DNA of 64,000 nt from Marinicella meishanensis (GTDB lineage: Bacteria; Pseudomonadota; Gammaproteobacteria; Xanthomonadales; Marinicellaceae). Within the stretch, counting starts at the first letter, position 1, and each line of letters starts with the position of its first letter. Below the pieces are notes generated by a model that was not told the origin of the DNA, ran no database searches, and was given only the letters and a program-made list of their open reading frames with translations. The stretch spans positions 405,479 through 469,478 of the forward strand of contig NZ_JAIOUV010000004.1 of the NCBI RefSeq assembly GCF_019931145.1. Direction: 5' to 3'. A program made the position numbers and the translations under genes. Shown here piece by piece: positions 34,613 through 44,461 of this stretch.

Positions 34613-35071
34613 TCACAGAGACAAGCGAAACAAGGGCAACTGCCGACCTGGAATGCTCAAAGACGCCATCTCCCCGACTTGGGTACAGCCCTGGATGGCA
34701 TAAAACGCTGCGGCATGGGGATCGGATTGAATGGTCATCTCTTGAAAGCCCTGACTTTGGGCCCAGAGCACCGCATGGCGAAATAATTTTCCCCCCAAAC
34801 CCTGTCTGAGGTGTTGCGGGTCAACAAACAAGGCTTCCAACTCCACGGCCTCAGCACTGGTGGCTTGCAACTGATAAAAACCCAACACCTGCTCGCCGTC
34901 CATCAGCACCTGGGTGGGGTGCCGCCTGATGGATTCCGGTGAATAAGTCAATTCCGCCACCACGGCTTGCATGAAATCTGCTGGATAGCCCCAATGGGCT
35001 TTGGATCGCTGAGCCAGATCACTCAAGACAGGTGCTTGGGCGGGTTGGGCCGGACGGATCAAGCCCGCCAT
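34613..35071 (-). CDS. GNAT-family acetyltransferase
   Basis: A 152-residue N-acetyltransferase. The acetyl-CoA loop is VDPQHLRQGLGGKLFRHAV and the preceding strand is AVELEALFV; the segment MTIQSDPHAAAFYAIQGC completes the fold. The start at 35069-35071 follows a terminator hairpin by only a few nucleotides, and no ribosome-binding site is seen, so expression may be weak or driven from within. Convergent with the hypothetical gene on the left. Substrate unknown. Confidence 0.85.
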   Translation of the reverse strand: MAGLIRPAQPAQAPVLSDLAQRSKAHWGYPADFMQAVVAELTYSPESIRRHPTQVLMDGEQVLGFYQLQATSAEAVELEALFVDPQHLRQGLGGKLFRHAVLWAQSQGFQEMTIQSDPHAAAFYAIQGCTQVGEMASLSIPGRQLPLFRLSL

Positions 35072-35074
35072 GTG

Positions 35075-35098
35075 AAAAAGGGGCCCAGAGGCCCCTTT
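35075..35098 (-). terminator. Intrinsic terminator, minus strand
   Basis: AAAGGGGCC pairs with GGCCCCTTT around a CAGA loop, followed on the minus strand by five T. It ends the LolA-like/BNR transcript 26 nt after its stop and lies directly upstream of the GNAT start. Confidence 0.8.
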
Positions 35099-35123
35099 GG
35101 TTTGACTTGAAAAACAGCCAACA

Positions 35124-38100
35124 TCAATGGTGGATGTGCATGCCATTGACCAACCAGGCTTTGTTAACCGGTGGTGTGGCCAGGCCCATGCCGTTCTTTT
35201 CATCCCAGGTGGCGCGGTCCATCAATTTGATGGCATCCTCTTCACCCAAAGACTTGTTCAAACCCGGCAACTGTTTGTCCAGTACGGCTTGGCTTTCTTG
35301 CAAAGCGTCGGCCACTTCGCCAATCAGACGATCGGCTGTTTGGTACTGGGTTTGGCTGGGTTTGCCGTTGTATCCAACCACATTGCCAAACAGCGTGCCC
35401 AGCTGCTCGCGCAACTTCGACTCTCCGGTGATCAGGCCTTTTTTGGTGGCCGTGAACTTGGCATTGAGGTCTTTGTAGGCCGCCTCAAATCGCTCGGCTT
35501 TCTTTTGCACTGAAGACGAGAGGTCGGTCTTCTCATCCAATTGCTCCACCACGTCTTTCAATTGACTCAACTGGAAGGTCAGGTCATTGATGGCGTCGTA
35601 CAATTTCATCGACAGCTGTTGTTGTGCCTGACGGTCTTCGCTGGTGTGCAAAGAACGGGGATCGGGCACCAGATCGACGGTTGAATAGTACTTCTTCTTG
35701 CCTTTGATCAACTCCACTTTGTAAGTGCCTTCGGCCACCCTGGGGCCCAGGAATCCGGGCACCAATGAAGTCGACGGTGGGAATTTCGGGGCTTTCAAGC
35801 GCATTGGCCAATCCACCCGATTGATGCCGCGGCGTTTGCCTGCCACCAACGTGGTGATCACTTGGTCGTTGTCATCCAGGATGTTGATTTTCATGTCACC
35901 AAACATGTGGCGTTTTTTCAGGTAATAGGTGATCACCGCCACTTCAGACGGATTGGCACCAATGAAATCATCACCACCGGAAAAGCTTTGCAAAGCACCG
36001 CCTTCAACCATCACCGCTGGGCGCGAAGGCAACATGACCACATTTTCGGCCAGTTTTTCTGCGGTCAGGGCCCGCAAGGGAGAAATGTCATCAATGATGT
36101 ACACACCGCGGCCGTGGGTGCCCAAGATCACGTCGTGTTCGGTCGGGTGAATGACCAAATCATGCACCGCCACTTTGGGCAAGTTTTCTTTGAAACGGGC
36201 CCAGCTGTCACCGGCATCCAGACTGATGTACAAACCGAATTCGGTGCCCAAGAACAACAGCTCTGGGTTCACCGGATCTTGTTTCAAAACCCAGGCATAG
36301 CCCAAATCATCGGCCCCCAGCTTGACCCAGTTTTGGCCATAATCATCGGTGCGGTAGGTGTAGGTTTTCATGTCACCGGTGCGGTGCCCGTCAAACGTCA
36401 CAAACGCGGAACCGGCCTGATGCGGACTGGTGGTGACCCGCGACACCCAGGTGCCTTTGGGCACACCTTTGATGTTTTTACCGACATTTTGCCAGCTGTC
36501 ACCGCCATTTTTCGAGACATGAATCAAGCCATCATCTGACCCGACCCACAACAACTGCGGATCCAACATGGACTCGGCAATGGTGTAAATGGTGGCGTTG
36601 TTCTCGGCAGTTGAATTGTCGATGGTGATGCCACCGGTGGTGGCTTGACGTTGGCGTTTCGGATCATCGGTGGTCAAATCAGGCGAAATGGTTTGCCAGG
36701 ACTCACCGCGATCGGTCGACTTGTGCAGGTATTGAGAGCCATAATAAATGGTGCCGATGTTGGCCTCACTGACCAACAATGGTGTGTTCCAGTTGAAGCG
36801 CAATTGTTCTTCGTCACCTGAAGCCACCGGTGGGATGTTTTTCAGCTCACCGATGTTGCGGTTCAAACGCAGCAACTTACCACCTTGGTACTCAGAGTAA
36901 ATGGTGTTGTGGTCTTGTTTGTCAACGAAGGCCCAAAAACCATCTCCCATGCCGATGGAATTCCAATCTCCCGGTTTGATGCCACCGGGTGCCCGCGAAG
37001 GACCCTCCCAAGACCCATTGTCTTGCAAACCACCATAGACGTGATATGGCCACTGGTCATCATGTGACACGTGGTAAAACTGACTCACCGGCAAAGTACC
37101 CACCATGCGCCAGTTACCACCTTTGTTGTAACTGATGTAGACCCCGCCATCGGTGCCCAGCACCAATTGATTGGGGTTGGTGTCATTGATCCACAGCGCG
37201 TGGTGATCGGGATGGATGGGGATGTTGAAGCCACCGCCAAACATGGAGGTGAAGGTTTCCCCACCATCGGTGCTGGTCACGGTGATGAAGCTGGGCTTGT
37301 AAACCCGTTCTGGATCGGTGGGGTCAACTTTCAACTCACCGAAGTAAAAGGGACGCATTTGCACCATGCCAGAATCGGATTTGCGTTGCCAGCTTTTGCC
37401 CATGTCATCAGATCGGTACAACGCGGTTTCTTCGGCTTCAACCGTGGCATAGATCGTGGTGCTTTGTGAGTTGGCAACGGCCAAGGCAATGCGGCCTTTG
37501 TCATCGGCCGGCAAGCCATTGGTCAATTCCTGCCAACTGTCACCACCATCAACCGAACGGTACAGGCCACTGCCTTCACCACCCGAAGTGAAGTAATCGG
37601 GATAGCGGCGGAATTCCCACATACCGGCATAAACGATGTTCGGGTTGTTGGGGTCAATGACCAAATCAGAACACCCGGTTGATTGGTTCAGGTACAACAC
37701 CTGTTCCCAGGTTTTACCGGCATCGGTGGTGCGGTACACCCCGCGTTCTTTGGCATCATTCCACAAAGCACCGGTGGCACAGACAAACACCGTGTCACTG
37801 GACTGGTTACTCACTTCAATGGCGGCAATGCGTTCGGTTTTTTCCAAACCCAAGTGTTGCCAATTCTCGCCACCATCGGTGGTCAGGTAAACCCCGTCAC
37901 CGACCGAAACCGTGTTGCGCACCCAAGATTCTCCGGTACCCACCCAAATGGTTTCGTTGTTACTGGGATCGACTTTCACCGCACCAATGGATTGGTTGTG
38001 ATCGTCGAAGATGGGTTCAAAGCCCACCCCGCCATCTTTTGATTTCCACAACCCGCCACTGGCCGTGCCGACGTAGATCACCGGGGTGTCTTCGTGGGTC

Positions 38101-38255
38101 GCGTCCAAGGCCGAAATGCGACCACTCATCACCGCTGGACCGATGGCCCGGGCCTGGAGGCCGCCAAAAGTATAGGAGTCTACTTTGACCGGTTTGGCCA
38201 ACAAAGTCGCAGGCAACAGGCTGCCTGCGATTAAGCATAAAGTTTTGATCTGCAT
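35124..38255 (-). CDS. Large secreted BNR/sortilin-like repeat protein
   Basis: A 1043-residue exported protein. Signal peptide (TLCLIAGSLLPATLLAK), then a long beta-propeller region with many Asp-box (BNR) repeats such as GLWKSKDGG, YLTTDGGENW, GVYRTTDAGKTW, GLYRSVDGGDSW and LHKSTDRGESW. A C-terminal third (about 720-1000) has beta and helical parts (KLYDAINDLTFQLSQLKDVV). Similar to VPS10/sortilin-like glycosyl-hydrolase-type proteins of Lysobacterales; no catalytic residues assigned. Lies 15 nt behind a LolA-like gene. Confidence 0.87.
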   Translation of the reverse strand: MQIKTLCLIAGSLLPATLLAKPVKVDSYTFGGLQARAIGPAVMSGRISALDATHEDTPVIYVGTASGGLWKSKDGGVGFEPIFDDHNQSIGAVKVDPSNNETIWVGTGESWVRNTVSVGDGVYLTTDGGENWQHLGLEKTERIAAIEVSNQSSDTVFVCATGALWNDAKERGVYRTTDAGKTWEQVLYLNQSTGCSDLVIDPNNPNIVYAGMWEFRRYPDYFTSGGEGSGLYRSVDGGDSWQELTNGLPADDKGRIALAVANSQSTTIYATVEAEETALYRSDDMGKSWQRKSDSGMVQMRPFYFGELKVDPTDPERVYKPSFITVTSTDGGETFTSMFGGGFNIPIHPDHHALWINDTNPNQLVLGTDGGVYISYNKGGNWRMVGTLPVSQFYHVSHDDQWPYHVYGGLQDNGSWEGPSRAPGGIKPGDWNSIGMGDGFWAFVDKQDHNTIYSEYQGGKLLRLNRNIGELKNIPPVASGDEEQLRFNWNTPLLVSEANIGTIYYGSQYLHKSTDRGESWQTISPDLTTDDPKRQRQATTGGITIDNSTAENNATIYTIAESMLDPQLLWVGSDDGLIHVSKNGGDSWQNVGKNIKGVPKGTWVSRVTTSPHQAGSAFVTFDGHRTGDMKTYTYRTDDYGQNWVKLGADDLGYAWVLKQDPVNPELLFLGTEFGLYISLDAGDSWARFKENLPKVAVHDLVIHPTEHDVILGTHGRGVYIIDDISPLRALTAEKLAENVVMLPSRPAVMVEGGALQSFSGGDDFIGANPSEVAVITYYLKKRHMFGDMKINILDDNDQVITTLVAGKRRGINRVDWPMRLKAPKFPPSTSLVPGFLGPRVAEGTYKVELIKGKKKYYSTVDLVPDPRSLHTSEDRQAQQQLSMKLYDAINDLTFQLSQLKDVVEQLDEKTDLSSSVQKKAERFEAAYKDLNAKFTATKKGLITGESKLREQLGTLFGNVVGYNGKPSQTQYQTADRLIGEVADALQESQAVLDKQLPGLNKSLGEEDAIKLMDRATWDEKNGMGLATPPVNKAWLVNGMHIHH

Positions 38256-38270
38256 GTGCTTGACCCCAGA

Positions 38271-39032
38271 TTATTCAGTGGTTTCAGTCGCGTCGGCTGC
38301 GGCTTTTTCAGGCATGTCGAACAGCGAGTCTTCCACATCAACGTTCACTTCAACCGTATCAAAAGTCAGGTTTTGCACCACCTGGCCGTTCATCTTAACA
38401 GCCATAGAATGCGCCACTGGTACGTTGTTTTCACCGACTTCTTTGTAGTCACTGAAATAGGTCTCGGCTTCCACTTCCTGACCCATCATTTTCATTTTCG
38501 AACGGGTCATGACTTCGATCATGTACTCTTCATCCAAAAACACGTGAACCACGTCGCCATTGGGCTTGGTGGCTTTCACTTCAATCACTGGGGTGCCTTC
38601 AATTTCGGTGTTGCCAACCAATTCCAGCTCAATGCCTTTTTCTTTGTGATTAACCAAAGGACCTTCCACATCGGCCTGGTCTTTGACTTGTTTCAACTCA
38701 TCTTCAGACAGCTCCACGGCATCGGGCTTGCCCATGAACGGCATCACTTGCCAGCCCATCTCACCGTCATAGGCTTGAATGCCTTTCATGCCTTGAATCT
38801 CGAAAGTGGTGTGAATTTTATTCGGTGCTTTGTAGGTGAAGGCAAACGGGGCTTCCATCGGACCCATGGTCATTTTGCCGGAAGTGCGCATGGTTTTCAT
38901 GCTGTTGATCACTTCCATGCCGCCTTTGGCTTCAATGTAGCCTTCCAGCACCGTGTCCAGGGTCATGTCTTCAGCTTGGACCACCAAGGAAGATCCCAAC
39001 AAGGCCACCACAGTGAAAAATTTGCTCTTCAT
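38271..39032 (-). CDS. Outer-membrane lipoprotein-sorting-like (LolA-fold) protein
   Basis: A 253-residue exported protein. Signal peptide (FFTVVALLGSSLVVQAE), then a LolA/LolB-like half-barrel: VLEGYIEAKGGMEVINS, KMTMGPMEAPFAFTYK, IQAYDGEMGWQV and HVFLDEEYMIEVMTRSK. Very rich in Met and acidic residues. It heads a two-gene unit with the BNR protein, suggesting help in its export or lipid handling (inference). Confidence 0.75.
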   Translation of the reverse strand: MKSKFFTVVALLGSSLVVQAEDMTLDTVLEGYIEAKGGMEVINSMKTMRTSGKMTMGPMEAPFAFTYKAPNKIHTTFEIQGMKGIQAYDGEMGWQVMPFMGKPDAVELSEDELKQVKDQADVEGPLVNHKEKGIELELVGNTEIEGTPVIEVKATKPNGDVVHVFLDEEYMIEVMTRSKMKMMGQEVEAETYFSDYKEVGENNVPVAHSMAVKMNGQVVQNLTFDTVEVNVDVEDSLFDMPEKAAADATETTE

Positions 39033-39232
39033 AATATACGCTCCAATGATTTAATCGAAAAGACAATCATTGTAAGCGTCAAGCGGTGAAATTATAGTGC
39101 TGTTGGTCACGATTGTCTGGTCTGGCAGGGCGGATCTGTTACGCCCTGTGGGGCACAATCATGACCTGCTGCCCATGGGCTTGGCACCCGTCAAGCGGTA
39201 CAATGAATGCATTCATCAAACAAGTAATCACC

Positions 39233-40564
39233 ATGAAGAAAACCTTGCTTTTGGGCTGGCTGATGGCCAGTGCGGTCCAGGCCGAGATTCCGGCCAATGT
39301 TCAGGAACAAATCAACCTCAGGGTTCAACACGGACTCAACCCATCCATTGTGATCGGCGTTTATGAACATGGCCAGTCGGTTTTTCACACCGCTGGCTGG
39401 CAGGACCCCGCCCAACAAATCGCGGCCACCACCGAGACGGTCTATGAGATTGGCTCCATCAGCAAAACCTTCACCGCCTTGCTGTTGGCCATTCAAGCCG
39501 AACAGCATGACCTGTCCCTGGATGCCGCTGTGCAAGACCACTGGCCAGCGCCGTTACAGTTGGTCGATGCACAACAACAAGCCATCACCTTCAAACAATT
39601 GGCCACCCACACCTCAGGCCTGCCGCGCATCCCGGGCAACTTGATGGCGTTTGGAACCGACCCCTATGCCCAATACGACCGGGCCCAATTACTCAAAGGG
39701 GTCAGCATGGCCCAACCCCAAGCAGCCGGCACCCAATATGCTTATTCCAATTTTGGCGCAGGCCTGTTGGGTGAATCTTTGGCGGTGATGCAAAACACCC
39801 CGTACAACCAATTGGTCAGCGATCAAATTCTTAAACCCTTGGGCTTACAACACACTTACATGACCCTGGATGCGGTGCCTGAGGCCCATTTGGCCCAAGG
39901 GCACAATGGCAACCGAGCCAGCCAGGCTTGGAATTTTGCGGCACTGGCCGGTGCCGGATCGATCCGCAGTGACATCCGCGATTTGTTGGCCTATGGGGTG
40001 GCCCATTTGTCGGCCACCGAATCACCGCTGCAAGCCGCCATGGATCTGGCCACAGCGGTTCATTACGAACAAGGCCAGCTGCAAGTGGGACTGGGCTGGC
40101 ACTTCGGTCAGGGCGGCATTATTTGGCACAACGGCGGGACCGGTGGCTTCCGTTCCATGCTGATGATAGATCCCAAAAACCAACGGGTGGTGGCGGGCAT
40201 CACCAACAGCAGCAACAACGACGTAGAAGACATCGTGGCGCACCTGATGAATCCCGACGCCCCCATGCGCCAACATGACTTCCCGGTGCCCATTGAAGCC
40301 AGTCAACTGGACCCATACCTGGGCCAATATCGACATCAGAACTCGGACAAAACCCTGCGCATTGAACGAAAAAATGACCGCTTGTTCATGGTGGCGCCCA
40401 AACAACCCAGGTACGCCATGACCCATGTGGGCGACCACACCTTCACATTGAATTTGGCCAAAGTCAAAATGACCTTTGATGTCGATGACAACGGCCAGGT
40501 CAATCAATTGCAGCTGATTGGTTGGGGCGAACCCCAAACCTATGGCCGCATCGATTCAGAATAA
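39233..40564 (+). CDS. Class C-type beta-lactamase-family serine hydrolase
   Basis: A 443-residue secreted serine hydrolase. Signal peptide (LLLGWLMASAVQA). S75 and K78 form the SxxK motif (GSISKTF), Y171 and N173 the YxN motif (YAYSNFG), and H299 the KTG-like HNGGTGG box. The fold fits EstB/AmpH-like hydrolases or AmpC. The extra C-terminal domain (about 350-443) is typical of non-resistance members. I used the ATG at 39233; an ATG 10 codons earlier is open. Whether it hydrolyses beta-lactams cannot be said. Confidence 0.88.
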   Translation: MKKTLLLGWLMASAVQAEIPANVQEQINLRVQHGLNPSIVIGVYEHGQSVFHTAGWQDPAQQIAATTETVYEIGSISKTFTALLLAIQAEQHDLSLDAAVQDHWPAPLQLVDAQQQAITFKQLATHTSGLPRIPGNLMAFGTDPYAQYDRAQLLKGVSMAQPQAAGTQYAYSNFGAGLLGESLAVMQNTPYNQLVSDQILKPLGLQHTYMTLDAVPEAHLAQGHNGNRASQAWNFAALAGAGSIRSDIRDLLAYGVAHLSATESPLQAAMDLATAVHYEQGQLQVGLGWHFGQGGIIWHNGGTGGFRSMLMIDPKNQRVVAGITNSSNNDVEDIVAHLMNPDAPMRQHDFPVPIEASQLDPYLGQYRHQNSDKTLRIERKNDRLFMVAPKQPRYAMTHVGDHTFTLNLAKVKMTFDVDDNGQVNQLQLIGWGEPQTYGRIDSE

Positions 40565-40569
40565 TTCGC

Positions 40570-41619
40570 TCAGCGCTTGAGCCAGCGTTTGAGTTGGCGA
40601 AGCGGCGCGGTGATGCGCCAGGAGGTGGAGTTTTCCAGTTCTTGGATGCGATTCAACAGCCGCGTTTCATCAAAGCTCAACAGCTCCATTTTCCGCAACA
40701 AATCTTTTTCTTGTTTGCTGGGGCCACCTTGCAAAAACTTCAGGGTTGACACTTCAGCGCGCAATTGGCTGATTTGTTTGGTTTGGTCGGTGATGGTGGC
40801 ATACAGACGCGCCAGGTGTTGGTCGCGGCGATCAACAGCGGTGTGCAAGGCCGCGGCATCGGCCGCGCTCAAGGTGTGCCCGGCTTGGAATTGCTGATCC
40901 AAAGGGCGTTCGACATAAATGGTTGAATGTGGCTCGATGCCAGCCGGTCGCTTTTTGGTGTAATAATACAAAGCAAAAGATTTGCGGGTCAGGTGCTGTT
41001 TATCCGCTGGCAACTGAATCGGCGGAAAGCCATGCCATGAATGGTTGTGGGTCTCAAAGATCACCGCGCGATTGAACAGCGGTCTGACGCTGATCACCCG
41101 ATCTTCGGCCGCCGGTAACCGGGGGTCTTGATGAAATTCAATGTTACCGCCCCAAGACGCTTCCCACTCATGGTTCAGGTACACAATCAAATTGAGACGG
41201 CGGTGGTCACTGGTGATGGGATGGTGGGTGAAGTCCACATGCGGATCCAGTTCCTGGGCATGCAGGTTGTTGTGGGTACCGCCACCGATGTAATGCGGAT
41301 CATACAGCAGGTCATCAATGCCGGTGATGTGGCCAATGGCTTGCAAAAAGTCTTCACTTTGCACCAGTTGATCCAAGGCCCGGTAGGCCGGACCGATTTG
41401 GCTGACCCGCTCGACCACGGCTTTCTTGCCCACCGTTTGGTTCTCATCAATGGCATCCCGTTCACTGAAGTCGGGAAATTGATCCAACAACTGCTGACAA
41501 AATTCAGGCGCAAAAAAATCATCGATCACCACATGGCCGAATGGCTTGGCCGCGGCAAAGGATTGCGCCAGTTGCTCGATTTGCGCGATGGTTTGTTGAT
41601 TCAGCAGTTGGTTGATCAT
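40570..41619 (-). CDS. 2OG-Fe(II) oxygenase with coiled-coil tail
   Basis: A 349-residue protein. Residues about 20-230 form a prolyl-4-hydroxylase-type 2OG-Fe(II) domain: H127 and D129 (DPHVDF) with distal H196 (HSWHGF) bind iron and R212 (LTRKSFALYY) binds 2-oxoglutarate. Residues about 255-330 form a coiled coil (TKQISQLRAEVSTLKFLQ; LLNRIQELENS). The last 20 residues (SWRITAPLRQLKRWLKR) match a tail common in polysaccharide-assembly glycosyltransferases, so it may work with a surface glycan complex. 12 nt from the SGNH hydrolase gene. Confidence 0.83.
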   Translation of the reverse strand: MINQLLNQQTIAQIEQLAQSFAAAKPFGHVVIDDFFAPEFCQQLLDQFPDFSERDAIDENQTVGKKAVVERVSQIGPAYRALDQLVQSEDFLQAIGHITGIDDLLYDPHYIGGGTHNNLHAQELDPHVDFTHHPITSDHRRLNLIVYLNHEWEASWGGNIEFHQDPRLPAAEDRVISVRPLFNRAVIFETHNHSWHGFPPIQLPADKQHLTRKSFALYYYTKKRPAGIEPHSTIYVERPLDQQFQAGHTLSAADAAALHTAVDRRDQHLARLYATITDQTKQISQLRAEVSTLKFLQGGPSKQEKDLLRKMELLSFDETRLLNRIQELENSTSWRITAPLRQLKRWLKR

Positions 41620-41631
41620 GCGGCGATTATA

Positions 41632-42369
41632 TCACCCAGACCGGTTGTTTTTGATGACCTTAACGATGTCTTCAGACCAAATTTCATACACCTCAGGTCC
41701 CGGATGAAAACCATCGGTGGCGGCCTGGGCTGATTCAGGGTAGCCCCGCAAACTCAAAAAATGCACGCCATCCTGCGCTGCCAACATCGCTTGTAACAGC
41801 TCATTCTTGGCGTCGGCACAAGCCCCCAAATAGGCATTCAATGGCCACAACAACGCCGGAAACTCACGCACCGGCGGCAACCCCGACATGATGATCAAAC
41901 GCGGTGAGAATCGGTGTTGAATCAAGTCAATCAAAGCCAATTGTTGGCGCCGCCAACGACCCAACGAGACTTGGCTGGTGACGTCATTGACGCCCAACGC
42001 GGTGACCACCACATCACAATGTTCGGCTGGTTGTTGGGCCAACTCGGTCAACACATCGGCGGTGGTGTTGCCCGTGGCAGCCCGCAGCTGATAGTTCACA
42101 CAATGGTCTGTGGACAAGCGTTGCAGCAGTTGTCCCAACAGCGACTGTTCAGCAGTGGGGGCACCCACACCGGCCGCTGATGAGTCGCCCAACAACATCA
42201 GACTCAAGGCCTGGCCTTGGCCGTGTTTGCCAGAATTTTGTTTGACTGGCTCTGGCAATATGGGGGTGTGCTTCCGCACCCACCAGCCTTGGATCAACAA
42301 CACCGGCCCCAACAACACTTTGAGCAAGGCCAAGGAGATCATGGTGTGGAAAACTTGACGGCGTTGCAA
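41632..42369 (-). CDS. SGNH/GDSL hydrolase, membrane-anchored
   Basis: A 245-residue hydrolase. An N-terminal hydrophobic segment (residues about 10-30) anchors or exports it. Nucleophile S63 in LLGDSSAAGVG, block III GVNDVTS, and the terminal DGFHPGPEVY with D and H. The family includes lipases and acetyl-esterases acting on glycans. It is transcribed after upp (6 nt gap) and before the 2OG oxygenase, suggesting a small operon. Confidence 0.87.
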   Translation of the reverse strand: MQRRQVFHTMISLALLKVLLGPVLLIQGWWVRKHTPILPEPVKQNSGKHGQGQALSLMLLGDSSAAGVGAPTAEQSLLGQLLQRLSTDHCVNYQLRAATGNTTADVLTELAQQPAEHCDVVVTALGVNDVTSQVSLGRWRRQQLALIDLIQHRFSPRLIIMSGLPPVREFPALLWPLNAYLGACADAKNELLQAMLAAQDGVHFLSLRGYPESAQAATDGFHPGPEVYEIWSEDIVKVIKNNRSG

Positions 42370-42375
42370 GGCGGC

Positions 42376-43002
42376 TCAGAGGGTGCCAAAAATTTTGTCG
42401 CCGGCATCACCCAATCCCGGCAGAATGTAACCTTGATCATTGAGGTGGTCATCAATGGCTGCCACATACACTTCGACCTCTGGATGGCGCGCTTCAATGC
42501 GGGCCAAACCTTCGGGGGCGGCCACCAGAAATATGCCTTTGATGCGCTTGCAGCCGGCTTGTTTCAACAAGTCCAAAGTGGCATCCAAGGTGCCGCCGGT
42601 GGCCAACATCGGGTCCACCACGATGACTTCGCGGTCTTTGATGTCACTGACCAGCTTTTCATAATAGGCTTCGGCCTCCAACGTCTCTTCATTGCGGGCA
42701 AAACCCACCACCGAAACACCGGCCCCTGGCAACAACTGCAACACCCCATCCAGCATGCCCAGTCCAGCCCGCAATATGGGCACCACTGACAGGTGGTTTT
42801 GGCTGACCTTTTTGACTTCTGTTTGACCGGCCCAGGTGTCGATGGTTTGGTGACTGGTGGGCAAGTCCCGGGTCGCCTCATAGGTCAACAAGGCACCGAT
42901 CTCTGCCACCACTTGGCGGAACTTTTGCACGCTGATGTCTTGTTGACGCAACAAGCCAATTTTGTGTTGCACCAAGGGGTGCTTGATTTCATGAACGGGC
43001 AT
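42376..43002 (-). CDS. upp: Uracil phosphoribosyltransferase
   Basis: A 208-residue enzyme that makes UMP from uracil and PRPP (pyrimidine salvage). Length is exactly typical. The start [19 protein letters not shown], the PRPP-binding loop [17 protein letters not shown] and the terminal uracil-binding part [17 protein letters not shown] are hallmarks. First gene of the upp-SGNH-oxygenase set. Confidence 0.96.
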   Translation of the reverse strand: MPVHEIKHPLVQHKIGLLRQQDISVQKFRQVVAEIGALLTYEATRDLPTSHQTIDTWAGQTEVKKVSQNHLSVVPILRAGLGMLDGVLQLLPGAGVSVVGFARNEETLEAEAYYEKLVSDIKDREVIVVDPMLATGGTLDATLDLLKQAGCKRIKGIFLVAAPEGLARIEARHPEVEVYVAAIDDHLNDQGYILPGLGDAGDKIFGTL

Positions 43003-43240
43003 ATGACACTGGGGTTTGAATTGGCCATGATTCTAACAGAACTGAGCAGTTGATGGGACAACGCGCCGATGAAGATTTCGTGACCATGGGGTCATTTGAC
43101 TGCCGTTGGCCCCAAAAAAAATGCCGTTCATGACATTGCTGCTGGAACTTTTGCTTGGCCCTCTCTAGACTCTTGGCACCGCGTCACAAACGTGTCGGGT
43201 GAAGGGTGTGATCATAAAAAACATGAATCAGAGGTGAGAA

Positions 43241-44434
43241 ATGAAAAAATATTTATTTGTGGTCTGTTTGATCACCACCCCAGTCTTGTGGGCCCAACCA
43301 GCTTTTCTGGACACCGAAGACGTCGCTGGCGGCTTCACCGGCCCCATCAGTGTGACCCATGCCGGCGATGGCAGTGACCGCTTGTTCGTGACCCAACAAG
43401 GCGGACAGATCAAAGTGGTCGACGGCGGGGTGCATTTGCCGACCGCATTTTTGGACATCAGCAGCAGCATCACTTCTGGCGGTGAGCGGGGGTTGCTGGG
43501 CCTGGCCTTTCACCCCAACTATGCCAGCAACGGTTATTTTTATGTGAATTACACCGACCTCAATGGCGACACCGTGATTGAGCGGTACTCGGTGTCAGCC
43601 GGCGACCCCAACATCGCCGATCCTGCCTCGGGCCTCATCATCCTGACTTTCGCACAACCATTCGGGGCACACAATGGCGGTGATTTGAATTTCGGGCCAT
43701 TGGATGGCTACTTGTACATCAGTTCCGGTGATGGCAGTGGCGACCCCATGGCCTCGCAAGACCTCGACAGCTTGTTGGGCAAAATGCTGCGCATTGATGT
43801 GGACGGCGACGACTTCCCCGGCGACACCCAACGCAACTACGCCATCCCACCTGACAACCCGTATGTGGGTGTGACCGGGGCCGATGAAGTGTGGGTCAGC
43901 GGCCTGCGCAATCCATGGCGCTTTTCTTTTGACCGGGTCACCGGCGATCTGTTCATTGGCGATGTCGGTGAGGACACCTGGGAAGAGTTCAATCACGTGG
44001 CCGCCACCAGCAATGGTGGGGAAAACTTTGGCTGGCCCTGCTTTGAGGGCGGCGATTTTTCTGGGGTCGGTGGTTGCGACATCAATGGTCCCAATGAGCT
44101 GCCATTCGCAGCCTTGGAACACGACCAACCCGGCAGCAATTACTGCACCGCGGTGGGTGGCTACCGATACCGCGGGGTTGAGTATGGCGGCCTCACTGGC
44201 TGGTACCTGTTCACCGACTGGTGTGACGGTGATTTTTTTGCCGCCAGACAAACCACCCAAGGTTGGGAAGTCCACAACATGGGCGAATTGATTGGCGGTT
44301 TTGCGGTGACCAGCATGGGTGAGGACGAGGCCGGTGAACTGTATGCCGTGGCGTGGTCTGGCCTGCTGAAAATCACCGGGCCCACCAGCGCACCGGACGA
44401 CGTCATTTTTCTCACCGGCTTTGAAAGCCCTTAA
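43241..44434 (+). CDS. PQQ-dependent sugar dehydrogenase-like secreted protein
   Basis: A 397-residue exported propeller of the GSDH/HHIP type. Signal peptide (KKYLFVVCLITTPVLWAQ). Diagnostic stretches are GERGLLGLAFHPNYASNGYF, AHNGGDLNFGPLDGYLYISS, MLRIDVDG and VWVSGLRNPWRFSFDR. It likely oxidises an aldose or binds a ligand with PQQ; PQQ-ligand residues were not all verified. The C-terminus reads APDDVIFLTGFESP, a short tail shared in style with the next gene, which starts 27 nt later. Confidence 0.87.
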   Translation: MKKYLFVVCLITTPVLWAQPAFLDTEDVAGGFTGPISVTHAGDGSDRLFVTQQGGQIKVVDGGVHLPTAFLDISSSITSGGERGLLGLAFHPNYASNGYFYVNYTDLNGDTVIERYSVSAGDPNIADPASGLIILTFAQPFGAHNGGDLNFGPLDGYLYISSGDGSGDPMASQDLDSLLGKMLRIDVDGDDFPGDTQRNYAIPPDNPYVGVTGADEVWVSGLRNPWRFSFDRVTGDLFIGDVGEDTWEEFNHVAATSNGGENFGWPCFEGGDFSGVGGCDINGPNELPFAALEHDQPGSNYCTAVGGYRYRGVEYGGLTGWYLFTDWCDGDFFAARQTTQGWEVHNMGELIGGFAVTSMGEDEAGELYAVAWSGLLKITGPTSAPDDVIFLTGFESP

Positions 44435-44461
44435 CCAACCAGCATGCCACGGAGACCCGAC

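Noticed and set aside
39181..39204. TTGGCA ... TACAAT as promoter of the serine hydrolase
   Set aside because: The spacer is only 12 nt, too short for a sigma70 promoter.
39233..40564. AmpC-type antibiotic-resistance gene
   Set aside because: Only the general serine-hydrolase motifs are visible; the extra C-terminal domain and chromosomal context fit an EstB/AmpH-like enzyme equally well.
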